From contig JAEWED010000120.1 of assembly GCA_023389745.1 (NCBI GenBank), positions 1-31,116 on the forward strand: 31,116 nucleotides of DNA, read 5' to 3'. Shown piece after piece: positions 1 to 7,334 of the stretch. The notes below the pieces were generated by a model. The model was given only the letters and a program-made list of their open reading frames with translations. It made no database searches and was not told the DNA's origin. Within the stretch, counting starts at the first letter, position 1. Each line of letters starts with the position of its first letter. The position numbers were made by a program, and so were the translations under genes. This stretch comes from Actinomycetes bacterium (lineage in GTDB: Bacteria; Actinomycetota; Acidimicrobiia; Acidimicrobiales; Microtrichaceae).

Positions 1-1
1 C

Positions 2-505
2 GCCCGGGCGGTGATCACCGACCCAGAGGTGATCATCTGCGACGAGCCGGTCTCGGCGCTCGACGTCTCGGTGCAGGCCCAGATCCTCAACCTGCTCGAG
101 GACATGAAGGAGCGCTACGGGCTGACGCTCGTGTTCGTGGCGCACGACCTGGCGGTCGTGAAGAACGTGTCGGACCGCGTCGCGGTGATGTACCTCGGCA
201 AGATGTGCGAGATCGGCCGCCCCGACGCGCTGTACGCCGCGCCGGCCCACCCGTACACCAACGCGCTGCTCTCGGCGATCCCGCTGCCGGATCCCGAGGC
301 CGCGGTCGACGTCGGCCACCACCTGGGCGGTGAGCTGCCCTCGCCCATCGATCCGCCCAGCGGCTGCCGCTTCCGGACGCGCTGCGACCGGGCCCAGGAG
401 CTGTGCGCCCAGGCCGAACCGCAGATGCAGCGGGTCAGCGACGACCAGTACGTGGCGTGCCACTTCCCGCTGGTGCCCGTCGACACGCCGGTCGAGGTGT
501 CCTGA
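2..505 (+). CDS. Oligopeptide/dipeptide ABC transporter ATP-binding protein, C-terminal part
   Basis: This is the 3' end of a gene that begins before the window, open from base 2 to a TGA at 503-505. It would energise import of a peptide-like substrate as the cytoplasmic ATPase. Visible in order are the Walker B segment VIICDEP, the D-loop SALD, the H-loop histidine in VAHD, and the C-terminal extension with CRFRTRC and a following C, typical of the Dpp/Opp family (oligo_HPY). The Walker A and signature motifs lie upstream of the window. A family 5 substrate-binding lipoprotein follows 89 bp downstream, which fits one transporter locus. The family is clear; the substrate (peptide, nickel, sugar or other) cannot be told from this fragment. 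Confidence 0.93.
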   Translation, partial: ARAVITDPEVIICDEPVSALDVSVQAQILNLLEDMKERYGLTLVFVAHDLAVVKNVSDRVAVMYLGKMCEIGRPDALYAAPAHPYTNALLSAIPLPDPEAAVDVGHHLGGELPSPIDPPSGCRFRTRCDRAQELCAQAEPQMQRVSDDQYVACHFPLVPVDTPVEVS

Positions 506-546
506 GGCACACCTCGGGACCGACCGGACCCGCAGCACCTCGCCGG

Positions 547-552
547 TACCAT
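547..552 (+). promoter_or_regulatory. Candidate -10 box TACCAT for the substrate-binding protein gene
   Basis: TACCAT fits the actinobacterial TAnnnT -10 pattern and lies 42 bp before the ATG at 595, in the 89-bp gap after the ATPase gene. No convincing -35 hexamer is seen. It would let the binding protein be transcribed separately from the ATPase. Inferred from the motif only. Confidence 0.35.
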
Positions 553-594
553 CACTGGGTCGCGCCCAGGTGCGCGGGAACGGATGATGCCTCG

Positions 595-2283
595 ATGAAC
601 GCCCCCTCCCCAGTCCGCCGTCGCCCCAGCGCCCGGACCCGCAGGCGCGTCGTGCTGCTCGCCGCAGCGTCGACCCTCGCAGTGCTCGCCGCCTCGTGCG
701 GTGGTGACGGCGGGGGATCCGGCGGTGGGTCCGGCGGAAGCGACGACGAGGCGGTCGGCGCGCCGACCCGGGGCGGCACCGTCGTCTACGGCCTCGAGGC
801 CGAGACCAGCGAGGGCTGGTGCCTGCCCGAGGCGTCGCTGGCGATCAGCGGCATCCAGGTGGCCCGCGCCATCTACGACACGCTGACGATCCCCGACGAG
901 AACGCCGAGTACCAGCCGTTCCTGGCCGAGTCGGTCGAGCCGAACGAGGACGACACCGTCTGGACGATCCGGCTCCGTCCCGACATCACGTTCCACGACG
1001 GCTCCCCGCTCGACGCCGAGGTGGTCAAGAACAACATCGACGCGTACCGCGGCGAGTACCCGGGCCGCACGGCCCTGCAGTACATGTTCGTGTTCGAGAA
1101 CATGGCCGACGTGGCCGTGGTCGACCCGATGACCGTGCAGATCACGACCAAGACGCCGTGGCCCGCCCTGCCCGCCGCGCTGTTCGGCTCCGGGCGTGTC
1201 GGCATCGTCGCCCAGGCGCAGCTCGACGACCCGGACACCTGCGACTCGGAGCTGATCGGCACCGGACCCTTCGTGCTCGACGAGTGGAGGATCGACGAGT
1301 CGCTCACCGCCACGCGCAACCCCGACTACTGGGGCACCGACGCGGACGGCGAGCAGCTCCCCTATCTCGACGCCATCGAGTTCCGGCCGATCGCGGACGG
1401 CCACTCCCGCGTCAACACGCTGCTCAGCGGCGAGATGCAGGCCGCCCACCTGTCGATGGCCGAGGACATCGAGGCCGTCACCGCCGAGGCCGACTCCGGT
1501 GAGCTCGACGTCGTCAGCTCCGCGGAGTACGGCGAGGTCGGCTACCAGATGCTGAACACCGCGAAGGCCCCGTTCGACAACAAGCTCGCTCGCGAAGCGG
1601 TCGTGAAGGCGGTCGACATGGAGACCTACAACATGGTCCGCAACCAGGACCTGATGACGAACGCCAACGGCCCCTTCGCACCTGGCGAGATCGGACACCT
1701 CGACGACACGGGCTACCCGACCTACGACCTCGAGGCAGCGAAGGAGGCCGTCGCCGCGTACGAGGCCGAGACCGGCGAGCCGTTGGAGTTCACCATCCTG
1801 CTCTCCCCCGACGCGGGCACCGTGTCGAACATGGAGGTCTTCCAGGAGATGTTCTCGAAGGCGGGCATCACCGCGAAGCTGTCGACCGTGCCCCAGGCGG
1901 AGCTCATCGACCGGGCGATCGCCAAGGACTTCCAGATGCTCGACTGGCGCAACCACCCCGGCGGCAACCCCGACGGCCAGTTCGACTGGTGGAAGAGCGG
2001 CTCGCTGCTGAACTTCAGCTCCATCGACGATCCCGAGATCGACCGGTTGCTGCTCGAGGGGCGCGCTGAGCGCGACGTCACCGAGCGCCAGCGGATCTAC
2101 GGCGAGATCAACCGTCGCTTCGCCACCGAGCTCTACAACCTGTGGATGCAGTGGACGCAGTGGACCGTCGCCACCTCGCCGACCGTGCACGGCGTGATGG
2201 GCCCCGCACTGCCCGACGGCTCCGAGCCGTTCCCCGGCCTGGCCACCGGCCACTCCGTCGCGGGGCTCTGGGTCGAGCAGTGA
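595..2283 (+). CDS. ABC transporter substrate-binding lipoprotein, family 5 (peptide/nickel type)
   Basis: 562 residues. It binds the ligand outside the membrane and delivers it to the transporter whose ATPase gene ends just upstream. The N-terminus has an Arg-rich stretch (RRRPSARTRRR), a hydrophobic segment and the lipobox LAASC with the lipidated Cys at residue 35, then a Gly/Ser/Asp linker (GGDGGGSGGGSGGSDDE). The mature part follows the SBP_bac_5 pattern: an early YDTL segment, W-T-I-R-L-R-P-D followed by FHDGSPL, GTGPF near residue 220, and a C-terminal segment rich in W. I chose ATG 595 because it opens directly on the signal peptide; the frame stays open upstream to 403 but that part overlaps the ATPase gene. 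The last four codons and the stop belong to a 17-bp tandem repeat that continues downstream. Confidence 0.92.
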   Translation: MNAPSPVRRRPSARTRRRVVLLAAASTLAVLAASCGGDGGGSGGGSGGSDDEAVGAPTRGGTVVYGLEAETSEGWCLPEASLAISGIQVARAIYDTLTIPDENAEYQPFLAESVEPNEDDTVWTIRLRPDITFHDGSPLDAEVVKNNIDAYRGEYPGRTALQYMFVFENMADVAVVDPMTVQITTKTPWPALPAALFGSGRVGIVAQAQLDDPDTCDSELIGTGPFVLDEWRIDESLTATRNPDYWGTDADGEQLPYLDAIEFRPIADGHSRVNTLLSGEMQAAHLSMAEDIEAVTAEADSGELDVVSSAEYGEVGYQMLNTAKAPFDNKLAREAVVKAVDMETYNMVRNQDLMTNANGPFAPGEIGHLDDTGYPTYDLEAAKEAVAAYEAETGEPLEFTILLSPDAGTVSNMEVFQEMFSKAGITAKLSTVPQAELIDRAIAKDFQMLDWRNHPGGNPDGQFDWWKSGSLLNFSSIDDPEIDRLLLEGRAERDVTERQRIYGEINRRFATELYNLWMQWTQWTVATSPTVHGVMGPALPDGSEPFPGLATGHSVAGLWVEQ

Positions 2284-2334
2284 GGCGGGTCGAGCAGTGA
2301 GGCGGGTCCAGCAGTGAGGCGGGTCCAGCAGTGA
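2270..2334 (+). repeat. 17-bp tandem repeat spanning the stop codon of the binding-protein gene (3.8 copies)
   Basis: The unit GGCGGGTCGAGCAGTGA occurs at 2284-2300 and, with one C for G, at 2301-2317 and 2318-2334; a 14-base partial copy at 2270-2283 forms the gene's own end (W-V-E-Q-stop). Every copy contains TGA. Because 17 is not a multiple of 3, the stops at 2281, 2298, 2315 and 2332 fall in all three frames. The array fills most of the gap before the acyl-CoA synthetase. Confidence 0.95.
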
Positions 2335-2353
2335 GCGGGCGGGGCGGGCGCTG

Positions 2354-4009
2354 ATGGCGATCGAGCTCGACGTCGCCTCGATCACCGAGGCGATCGCCGC
2401 CGCGCACCCGGATCGCCCGTGCCTCGTGCACCGCGACCGCACCACGACCTGGGGAGAGGTCTGCGACCGCACCCGTCGGCTCGCGTCGGTGCTGCTCGGC
2501 GCCGGGCTCGGCACCCGACGGGCGGTCGACGAGCCCTGGGCGTCGCCCCAGGACCACGTGGCGCTCTACCTGTACAACGGACCCGAGTACCTGGAGTCCA
2601 TGCTCGGCGCGTGGAAGGCGGGCACGGCGCCGTTCAACGTCAACTACCGCTACGTCGCCGACGAGCTGCGCTACCTGCTCGAGGACTCCGGTGCCCGGGC
2701 GGTCATCGTGCACTCGGCGTTCGCCGAGACCCTCGCCGAGGTGCTCCCGACCCTGGGCGAGCCTCCCGCGCTGATCCTCCAGGTCGACGACGGGTCGGGC
2801 GCGCCGCTGCTGCCCGGGGCGCTCGACTACGAGTCGGCGCTCGCGGGAGCCGACCCGGAGCTGCCCGCCGACGTGGTCGCCGGCTGGTCGGGCGACGACC
2901 TGTACCTCTGCTACACCGGCGGCACCACCGGCATGCCCAAGGGCACGATGTGGCGCCAGGCCGACTTCCTGGTCGCGGCGCTCGGCGTGCGCCGCCGCGA
3001 CGGCCGGGAGTACGAGTCGATCGACGAGGTCGTCGACGACGCCCGTGGCCGGGTTCGGGCGCTGCCCGCGCCGCCGCTCATGCACGGCGCGGCGCACTGG
3101 AACGCGCTCTCGTGCTGGATCGCGGGCGGCGCGGTCGTCATCCAGGACGTCGTGGATCGCTTCGACCCCCGCGACGTGCTGGGCGCCATCGAACGCCACG
3201 GCGCCACCTCGCTGCTGCTGGTGGGCGACCCCATGGCGCGTCCGCTGGTCGACGCACTCATCGAGGACGCCGCCGCCGGCGTGACCAGGGACCTGTCGTC
3301 GCTGCGTCACGTCATGTCCGGTGGTGCGGTGCTGTCGCCCGCACTCAAGTCGACCCTGCTCGAGCTGCTGCCGGGCGTGACGATCGTCGACGTGCTCGGC
3401 TCGACCGAGTCCGGCCGCCAGGGCGTGGCGCGCACCGCCTCGGGCGACGACACCGGCGCCGGGTTCGAACCGTCGTCGACCTCGGTCGTGCTGACCGAAG
3501 CGCTCGACGGCGTGCTCGCGCCGGGCTCCGACGAGCTCGGCTGGTTGGCGCAGGGCGGCCGTGTGCCGTTGGGCTACCTGGGCGACCCGGAGAAGACCGC
3601 CGCCACGTTCCCCCGCATCGACGGGACGCGCTACGCCGTGGCCGGTGACCGCGCCCGACACGGTGCGGACGGTCGCATCGAGCTGCGGGGCCGTGACTCG
3701 GTGTGCATCAACACCGGCGGCGAGAAGGTCTTCGCCGAAGAGGTCGAGACCGCCGTCAAGGCCCACCCCTCGGTGCTCGACGCGGTCGTCTGCGGTCGAC
3801 CCTCGCAGCGTTGGGGCGAGGAGGTCGTCGCGGTGGTGCAGCTGCGTGACGGTGTCACGGTCGAGGATCGGGAGCTCGTCGAGGTCGCGGCCGGACACCT
3901 GGCCCGCTACAAGCTGCCCCGAGTCGTCGTCCGCCGTGATCGCATCGTCCGGGCGCCGTCGGGCAAGGCCGACTACCGCTGGGCCCGGGAGCAGGCGCTC
4001 CAGGGCTGA
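2354..4009 (+). CDS. Acyl-CoA synthetase (AMP-binding, FadD type)
   Basis: 551 residues, the normal length for the ANL superfamily. It would activate a carboxylic acid as acyl-AMP and transfer it to CoA in the cytoplasm. The ATP-binding P-loop YTGGTTGMPKG is at residues 187-197. Further on come the motif DVLGSTESG, the hinge region around RGRDSVCINTGGEKVF with a GEKV element, and the C-terminal catalytic lysine in PSGKADYRW (Lys538). The pattern YTGGTTGMPKGTMWRQ resembles mycobacterial FadD19/FadD17-type synthetases for steroid side chains or fatty acids; this is from memory of the family, and the true acid is unknown. The gene begins 20 bp after the 17-bp repeat with no clear ribosome binding site. 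There is no evident functional link to the upstream transporter. Confidence 0.93.
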   Translation: MAIELDVASITEAIAAAHPDRPCLVHRDRTTTWGEVCDRTRRLASVLLGAGLGTRRAVDEPWASPQDHVALYLYNGPEYLESMLGAWKAGTAPFNVNYRYVADELRYLLEDSGARAVIVHSAFAETLAEVLPTLGEPPALILQVDDGSGAPLLPGALDYESALAGADPELPADVVAGWSGDDLYLCYTGGTTGMPKGTMWRQADFLVAALGVRRRDGREYESIDEVVDDARGRVRALPAPPLMHGAAHWNALSCWIAGGAVVIQDVVDRFDPRDVLGAIERHGATSLLLVGDPMARPLVDALIEDAAAGVTRDLSSLRHVMSGGAVLSPALKSTLLELLPGVTIVDVLGSTESGRQGVARTASGDDTGAGFEPSSTSVVLTEALDGVLAPGSDELGWLAQGGRVPLGYLGDPEKTAATFPRIDGTRYAVAGDRARHGADGRIELRGRDSVCINTGGEKVFAEEVETAVKAHPSVLDAVVCGRPSQRWGEEVVAVVQLRDGVTVEDRELVEVAAGHLARYKLPRVVVRRDRIVRAPSGKADYRWAREQALQG

Positions 4010-4031
4010 GCCCGGGGTTCACCCCTTCGAG

Positions 4032-4082
4032 GCGCCTGTTCCTTGGAGGCGCCTACTCCTTGGATGCGCCTACTCCTTGGAT
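4032..4082. repeat. 17-bp tandem repeat over the stop codon of the zinc-ribbon gene (3 copies)
   Basis: Copies at 4032-4048 (variant), 4049-4065 and 4066-4082 of the plus-strand unit GCGCCTACTCCTTGGAT. On the minus strand the unit carries a TAG: the one at 4072-4070 ends the zinc-ribbon gene and the next is at 4055-4053. As a result two minus-strand frames both end in A-S-K-E-stop. The first copy has lost the stop triplet. Confidence 0.93.
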
Positions 4083-4294
4083 GCGACAGCGTTCGGGGTG
4101 ACGTTCATCTTCGGCTCGTAGGCGGCCGCCTCGACGTCGCGCTGCTCGCCCGCCTGGGTCACCCGCAGCGTCGTGCGGCACGACGTGCACGGGCCGTAGT
4201 AGGCCTCGGTGACCTCGAGCCGGCAACGGGGACACGTGAACTCGAGGGGTGCGTCGTCGTCGTGGGTGGCCGTCTCGTCGATCGTCGCGGACAT
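4070..4294 (-). CDS. Small zinc-ribbon protein of unknown function
   Basis: 74 residues. The centre holds two CxxC pairs, CPRC and CTSC, about 12 residues apart, as in a zinc ribbon (FTCPRCRLEV...YYGPCTSCRTTLR). The N-terminus is acidic and Thr-rich, and the C-terminus is a polar tail ending A-S-K-E inside a 17-bp tandem repeat. I chose the ATG at 4294 (MSATIDE) because a GGGA lies shortly before it; the frame is open to an ATG at 4360 but that extension has little character. The gene is convergent with the acyl-CoA synthetase, 60 bp apart. I do not recognise the family; a small metal-binding or nucleic-acid-binding role is only a guess. It could be a non-coding frame, but the paired cysteines argue against that. 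Confidence 0.72.
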   Translation of the reverse strand: MSATIDETATHDDDAPLEFTCPRCRLEVTEAYYGPCTSCRTTLRVTQAGEQRDVEAAAYEPKMNVTPNAVASKE

Positions 4295-4519
4295 CGTCCC
4301 AGCATGCCATGGCCCCGCAGGCGTCCCCTGCCAATCCCCCGTGCAGGGCTGGTCATCCACCGCAGGGGGATGGTCGTCCCGACCCTGTCCCCCGCAACGG
4401 GGCGATGATCCCCCGACAATTCACACGGTTGCGGCTCTATCGATCCACAGGGCGACCTCCGTAGCGTCGACACCGGCGACCGGGACCGGCCCCGGATCGC
4501 CAGAGCGCCAGGAGGCACC
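4295..4519. other. Divergent intergenic region (225 bp)
   Basis: The longest gap in the window, between the minus-strand zinc-ribbon gene and the plus-strand small gene. It should hold both promoters. I see a short GC hairpin, CCCCG-CAA-CGGGG at 4390-4402, and a more AT-rich stretch around 4415-4445, but no pair of -35/-10 boxes that I trust. Confidence 0.5.
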
Positions 4520-4756
4520 ATGACGATCAGCACCACGTTCGACGTGACCCTCGCGGATGGCTCCGTGGAGTGCGTCGACGACGCGAACGCCTACCAGCAG
4601 GAGCAGTCGATGACGACGTTCTTCCGCACCGACGGCTCCCGCCAGGCGGTGGACTGCTGGTCGGTGCGCGTCGCCAGCTTCCGCACGGACCACATCGTGG
4701 CGATCCGTCGCATCGACACCGAGCTCGCGCCCCTGCGCCAGCTGCAGACCGCCTGA
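4520..4756 (+). CDS. Small conserved-looking protein of unknown function (78 aa)
   Basis: 78 residues with a strong ribosome binding site, AGGAGG at 4510-4515, four bases before the ATG. That and the absence of an overlapping competitor make it a good coding call. The product is soluble, slightly acidic and has no signal peptide or membrane segment. It contains alternating polar/hydrophobic stretches such as TTFDVTLADGSVECVDDANAY and VRVASFRTDHIVAIRRIDTE, which look like a small beta-rich domain. I do not recognise the family. It stands alone between the divergent region and the promoter of the flavoprotein gene. Confidence 0.78.
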   Translation: MTISTTFDVTLADGSVECVDDANAYQQEQSMTTFFRTDGSRQAVDCWSVRVASFRTDHIVAIRRIDTELAPLRQLQTA

Positions 4757-4844
4757 GCGCCCAACTGCGGACCGCCCGAGAAGTGGGTCCGGACCTCGGG
4801 TGTGACGACCGTCCGATGAACCGGGACCTCAGCGCCCCACCGGC

Positions 4845-4850
4845 TACTGT
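4845..4850 (+). promoter_or_regulatory. Candidate -10 box TACTGT for the flavoprotein-GT2-DUF2304 operon
   Basis: TACTGT matches TAnnnT and is identical to the -10 proposed at 22144-22149 on the other strand. It would give a leader of about 65 bases before the GTG at 4923. No clear -35 box was found. Confidence 0.3.
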
Positions 4851-4922
4851 CGAGCGACGGCCTGCGCCCCGAGAGGTGATCCGAGGCAGGCCCCTGTCTG
4901 ACCGTGCCCCCCGCTCCCCACC

Positions 4923-6527
4923 GTGACTGAGATGACTGACGAAGCGAAGCCCGAGAACACTTCCGCCGACGACGCGCCGGCGGTTCCGACGGCCGACCCG
5001 GCCGGTGACACCGCACCCGCAGCCGACGACCCGTCGGTGGTCATCATCGGTGCCGGTCCTGCCGGCCTGACTGCTGCCTTCGAGCTGATGAAGCAGGGTC
5101 ACACCTCGACGGTGATCGAGGCCGACGACATCGTCGGCGGCATCTCGCGCTCGGTCGAGCGCGACGGCTACCGCTTCGACATCGGCGGTCACCGCTTCTT
5201 CACCAAGGTGCCCGAGGTCGAGGCGCTCTGGCACGAGATCCTGCCCGACGAGGAGTTCCTGCTGCGGCCCCGCATGAGCCGCATCTACTACAAGGGCAAG
5301 TACTACGACTACCCGATCAAGCCGGTCAACGCGCTGCTGAACCTGGGCCCCGTCGAGGCCGTGCGCTGCGTGCTGTCGTACCTGGCGGTGAAGGTCCGTC
5401 CGCCGAAGACCCAGGACACCCTCGAGGACTACATCGTCGCCAACTACGGCCGACGTCTCTTCGACCACTTCTTCAAGACCTACAACGAGAAGGTGTGGGG
5501 AGTGCCCGCATCGGCCATCTCGGCCGACTGGGGCGCACAGCGCATCAAGGGCATGTCGATCTTCGACGCCGTCTGGGAGCCGATCCGGGCCAAGTTCGCC
5601 GGCCGGCGCAAGGGCTCCGCCCAGGTCACCAGCCTGATCGAGGAGTTCCAGTACCCGAAGTACGGCCCGGGCCAGATGTGGGAGGTCTGCACCGAGAAGG
5701 TCGCCGCCGCCGGCACCGACGTCCTGATGGAGACCCGCGTCGAGCGGATCACCCACGCGGACGGCAAGGCGAACACCGTGTTCGCCCGCAGCAAGGACGG
5801 CGCGGCGCTCGAGTTCCCGGCCGACGAGGTCATCTCGTCCATGCCGTTCCCGCAGCTGCTGCGCTCGATGGATCCCCAGCCGCCCGCCGACGTGCTCGCC
5901 GCGGCTGACGACCTCGGCTTCCGTGACTTCCTCACCGTGGCCCTCGTCGTGCCCGAGGCCGCCGGCTTCCCCGACAACTGGATCTACATCCACTCCCCCG
6001 ACGTCAAGGTCGGCCGCATCCAGAACTTCGGCTCGTGGTCGCCGTACCTGGTCAAGGACGGCAACACCTGCCTGGGTCTCGAGTACTTCGTGTTCGAGGG
6101 CGACGACCTGTGGACCTCGACCGACGAGGACCTGATCGAGCGTGGCAAGCGCGAGCTCGCCATCCTCGGCCTGGTCGACCCCGCCCAGGTGCAGCAGGGC
6201 TACGTCGTGCGCCAGCCGAAGGCCTACCCGGTCTACGACGACGTCTACACCGAGAAGGTGGCGGTCCTGAACGACTGGATCAATGCCAACACGCCGAACG
6301 TGCACCCCGTGGGTCGCAACGGCATGCACAAGTACAACAACCAGGACCACTCGATGCTCACCGCGATGCTGACCGTCGACAACATCCTGGGCAAGGGCCC
6401 GCACGACATCTGGTCGGTCAACGTCGACGAGGACTACCACGAGGAGTCCAGCGGTTCCGGCGGCACCGGTCGTGACGCCCCGGTGCTGCCCCGGGACCGC
6501 GCCCGTGCCGGCTCCCGCCTGGGCTGA
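4923..6527 (+). CDS. FAD-dependent oxidoreductase, HemY/UDP-galactopyranose mutase-like (COG1232 type)
   Basis: 534 residues from GTG 4923 (531 from ATG 4932; neither has a clear ribosome binding site). After a disordered acidic leader of about 35 residues comes the Rossmann dinucleotide-binding motif VVIIGAGPAGL (GAGPAG at 43-48), then VIEADDIVGGISRS and GYRFDIGGHRFF, typical of the amine oxidase/UDP-galactopyranose mutase superfamily. KVWGVPASAISADWGAQRIKG and the C-terminal HPVGRNGMHKYNNQDHSM segment fit COG1232 proteins often found in polysaccharide loci. It probably acts on an activated or lipid-linked sugar or on a polyprenoid, but the substrate cannot be read from the sequence. It is the first gene of an apparent operon with the GT2 and DUF2304 genes. 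Confidence 0.88.
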   Translation: MTEMTDEAKPENTSADDAPAVPTADPAGDTAPAADDPSVVIIGAGPAGLTAAFELMKQGHTSTVIEADDIVGGISRSVERDGYRFDIGGHRFFTKVPEVEALWHEILPDEEFLLRPRMSRIYYKGKYYDYPIKPVNALLNLGPVEAVRCVLSYLAVKVRPPKTQDTLEDYIVANYGRRLFDHFFKTYNEKVWGVPASAISADWGAQRIKGMSIFDAVWEPIRAKFAGRRKGSAQVTSLIEEFQYPKYGPGQMWEVCTEKVAAAGTDVLMETRVERITHADGKANTVFARSKDGAALEFPADEVISSMPFPQLLRSMDPQPPADVLAAADDLGFRDFLTVALVVPEAAGFPDNWIYIHSPDVKVGRIQNFGSWSPYLVKDGNTCLGLEYFVFEGDDLWTSTDEDLIERGKRELAILGLVDPAQVQQGYVVRQPKAYPVYDDVYTEKVAVLNDWINANTPNVHPVGRNGMHKYNNQDHSMLTAMLTVDNILGKGPHDIWSVNVDEDYHEESSGSGGTGRDAPVLPRDRARAGSRLG

Positions 6528-6589
6528 CCGACCGTCGCCCGGCACCTGCCCGGCACGCGCCACGACGACCCGGTCCACGCACATCTCAC

Positions 6590-6594
6590 GGAGG
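6590..6594 (+). promoter_or_regulatory. Ribosome binding site that points to an ATC start codon
   Basis: GGAGG at 6590-6594 is followed after exactly five bases by ATC at 6600. The nearest standard start, GTG at 6612, is 17 bases away from it, too far for normal initiation. Confidence 0.6.
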
Positions 6595-6599
6595 CCCAC

Positions 6600-7334
6600 A
6601 TCCGCGTCCTGGTGATCATCCCTGCGCTGAACGAGGCGAGCACCATCGCCTCGGTGCTGACGACGCTCGCCGGCTCCTCCCCGGACTACGACGTCGCGGT
6701 GGTCGACGACGGGTCGACCGACGACACCGCGGCGATCGCCCGGGCGCACGGCGCCACGGTGCTGTCGCTGCCGTTCAACCTGGGCATCGGCGGTGCGCTG
6801 CGTGCGGGGTTCCGCTACGCGGTCGCCCAGGGCTACGACGCAGCCGTGCAGCTCGACGCGGACGGCCAGCACGACCCCGAGCTCATCCCCGTGCTGCTCG
6901 AACAGCTCACCGCGGCGAACATGGCCATCGGCAGCCGCTTCGCGGACGGCGGCGCCGACTACCAGGTGGGCAGGACGCGCCGCATCGCCATGCGGTCCCT
7001 CGAGCTCACCGTGCGGGTCCTGACCGGTCGCCGCTACACCGACACCAGCTCGGGTTTCCGTGCCTTCGACCGCAGCGTGCTCGAGTACTTCGCGCAGACC
7101 TACCCGGCGGAGTACATGGAGTCGGTCGAGGCGCTCGTGAACGCCAGCTACGAGGGCTTCCGCATCGTCGAGGTGCCGATCGACATGCGTGAGCGTGCCG
7201 GCGGCACCCCGTCGACGATGCACCTCGGCCTGGCGTACCACTACGTGCGCGTGATCTCGACGCTGCTGGCCCGCGTGCGCTCGCGCTCGCGGGTCGCCGC
7301 TCCCGTCGCGCCGGTCACCGGAGGACCTCGGTGA
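6600..7334 (+). CDS. GT2 family glycosyltransferase (DPM1/DPG-synthase-like)
   Basis: 244 residues if initiated at ATC 6600, 240 from GTG 6612. It transfers a sugar from a nucleotide donor, most likely to polyprenyl phosphate, on the cytoplasmic face. The first strand IIPALNEA is followed by AVVDDGSTDDT, LPFNLGIGGALRAG, the metal-binding QLDADGQHDPELI, and IGSRFADG, then the acceptor region TDTSSGFRAFDR. This is the usual short GT-A fold of DPM1-like enzymes. Starting at ATC gives the family-typical N-terminus (M)RVLVIIPALNE, whereas GTG 6612 would cut into the first beta strand. The stop overlaps the start of the DUF2304 gene by 4 bp (GTGA), so the two are probably translationally coupled and work together, as is usual for this pair. 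Confidence 0.92.
   Translation: MRVLVIIPALNEASTIASVLTTLAGSSPDYDVAVVDDGSTDDTAAIARAHGATVLSLPFNLGIGGALRAGFRYAVAQGYDAAVQLDADGQHDPELIPVLLEQLTAANMAIGSRFADGGADYQVGRTRRIAMRSLELTVRVLTGRRYTDTSSGFRAFDRSVLEYFAQTYPAEYMESVEALVNASYEGFRIVEVPIDMRERAGGTPSTMHLGLAYHYVRVISTLLARVRSRSRVAAPVAPVTGGPR

Noticed and set aside
2270..2334. CRISPR-like array
   Set aside because: Copies are directly adjacent with no spacers, and the 17-bp unit is too short for a CRISPR repeat.
115..2514. 799-residue open frame on the minus strand
   Set aside because: It lies antisense to the ATPase and lipoprotein genes, has the Arg/Val/His/Gly-rich composition of high-GC shadow frames and no recognisable motif.
4380..4470. Riboswitch or small RNA in the divergent gap
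   Set aside because: Only a 5-bp GC hairpin with a 3-base loop is seen; no known aptamer motif or terminator pairs with it.
4527..7241. 904-residue open frame on the minus strand
   Set aside because: Antisense to the flavoprotein and GT2 genes, both of which have clear motifs; repetitive V/D/G/H composition is that of a shadow.
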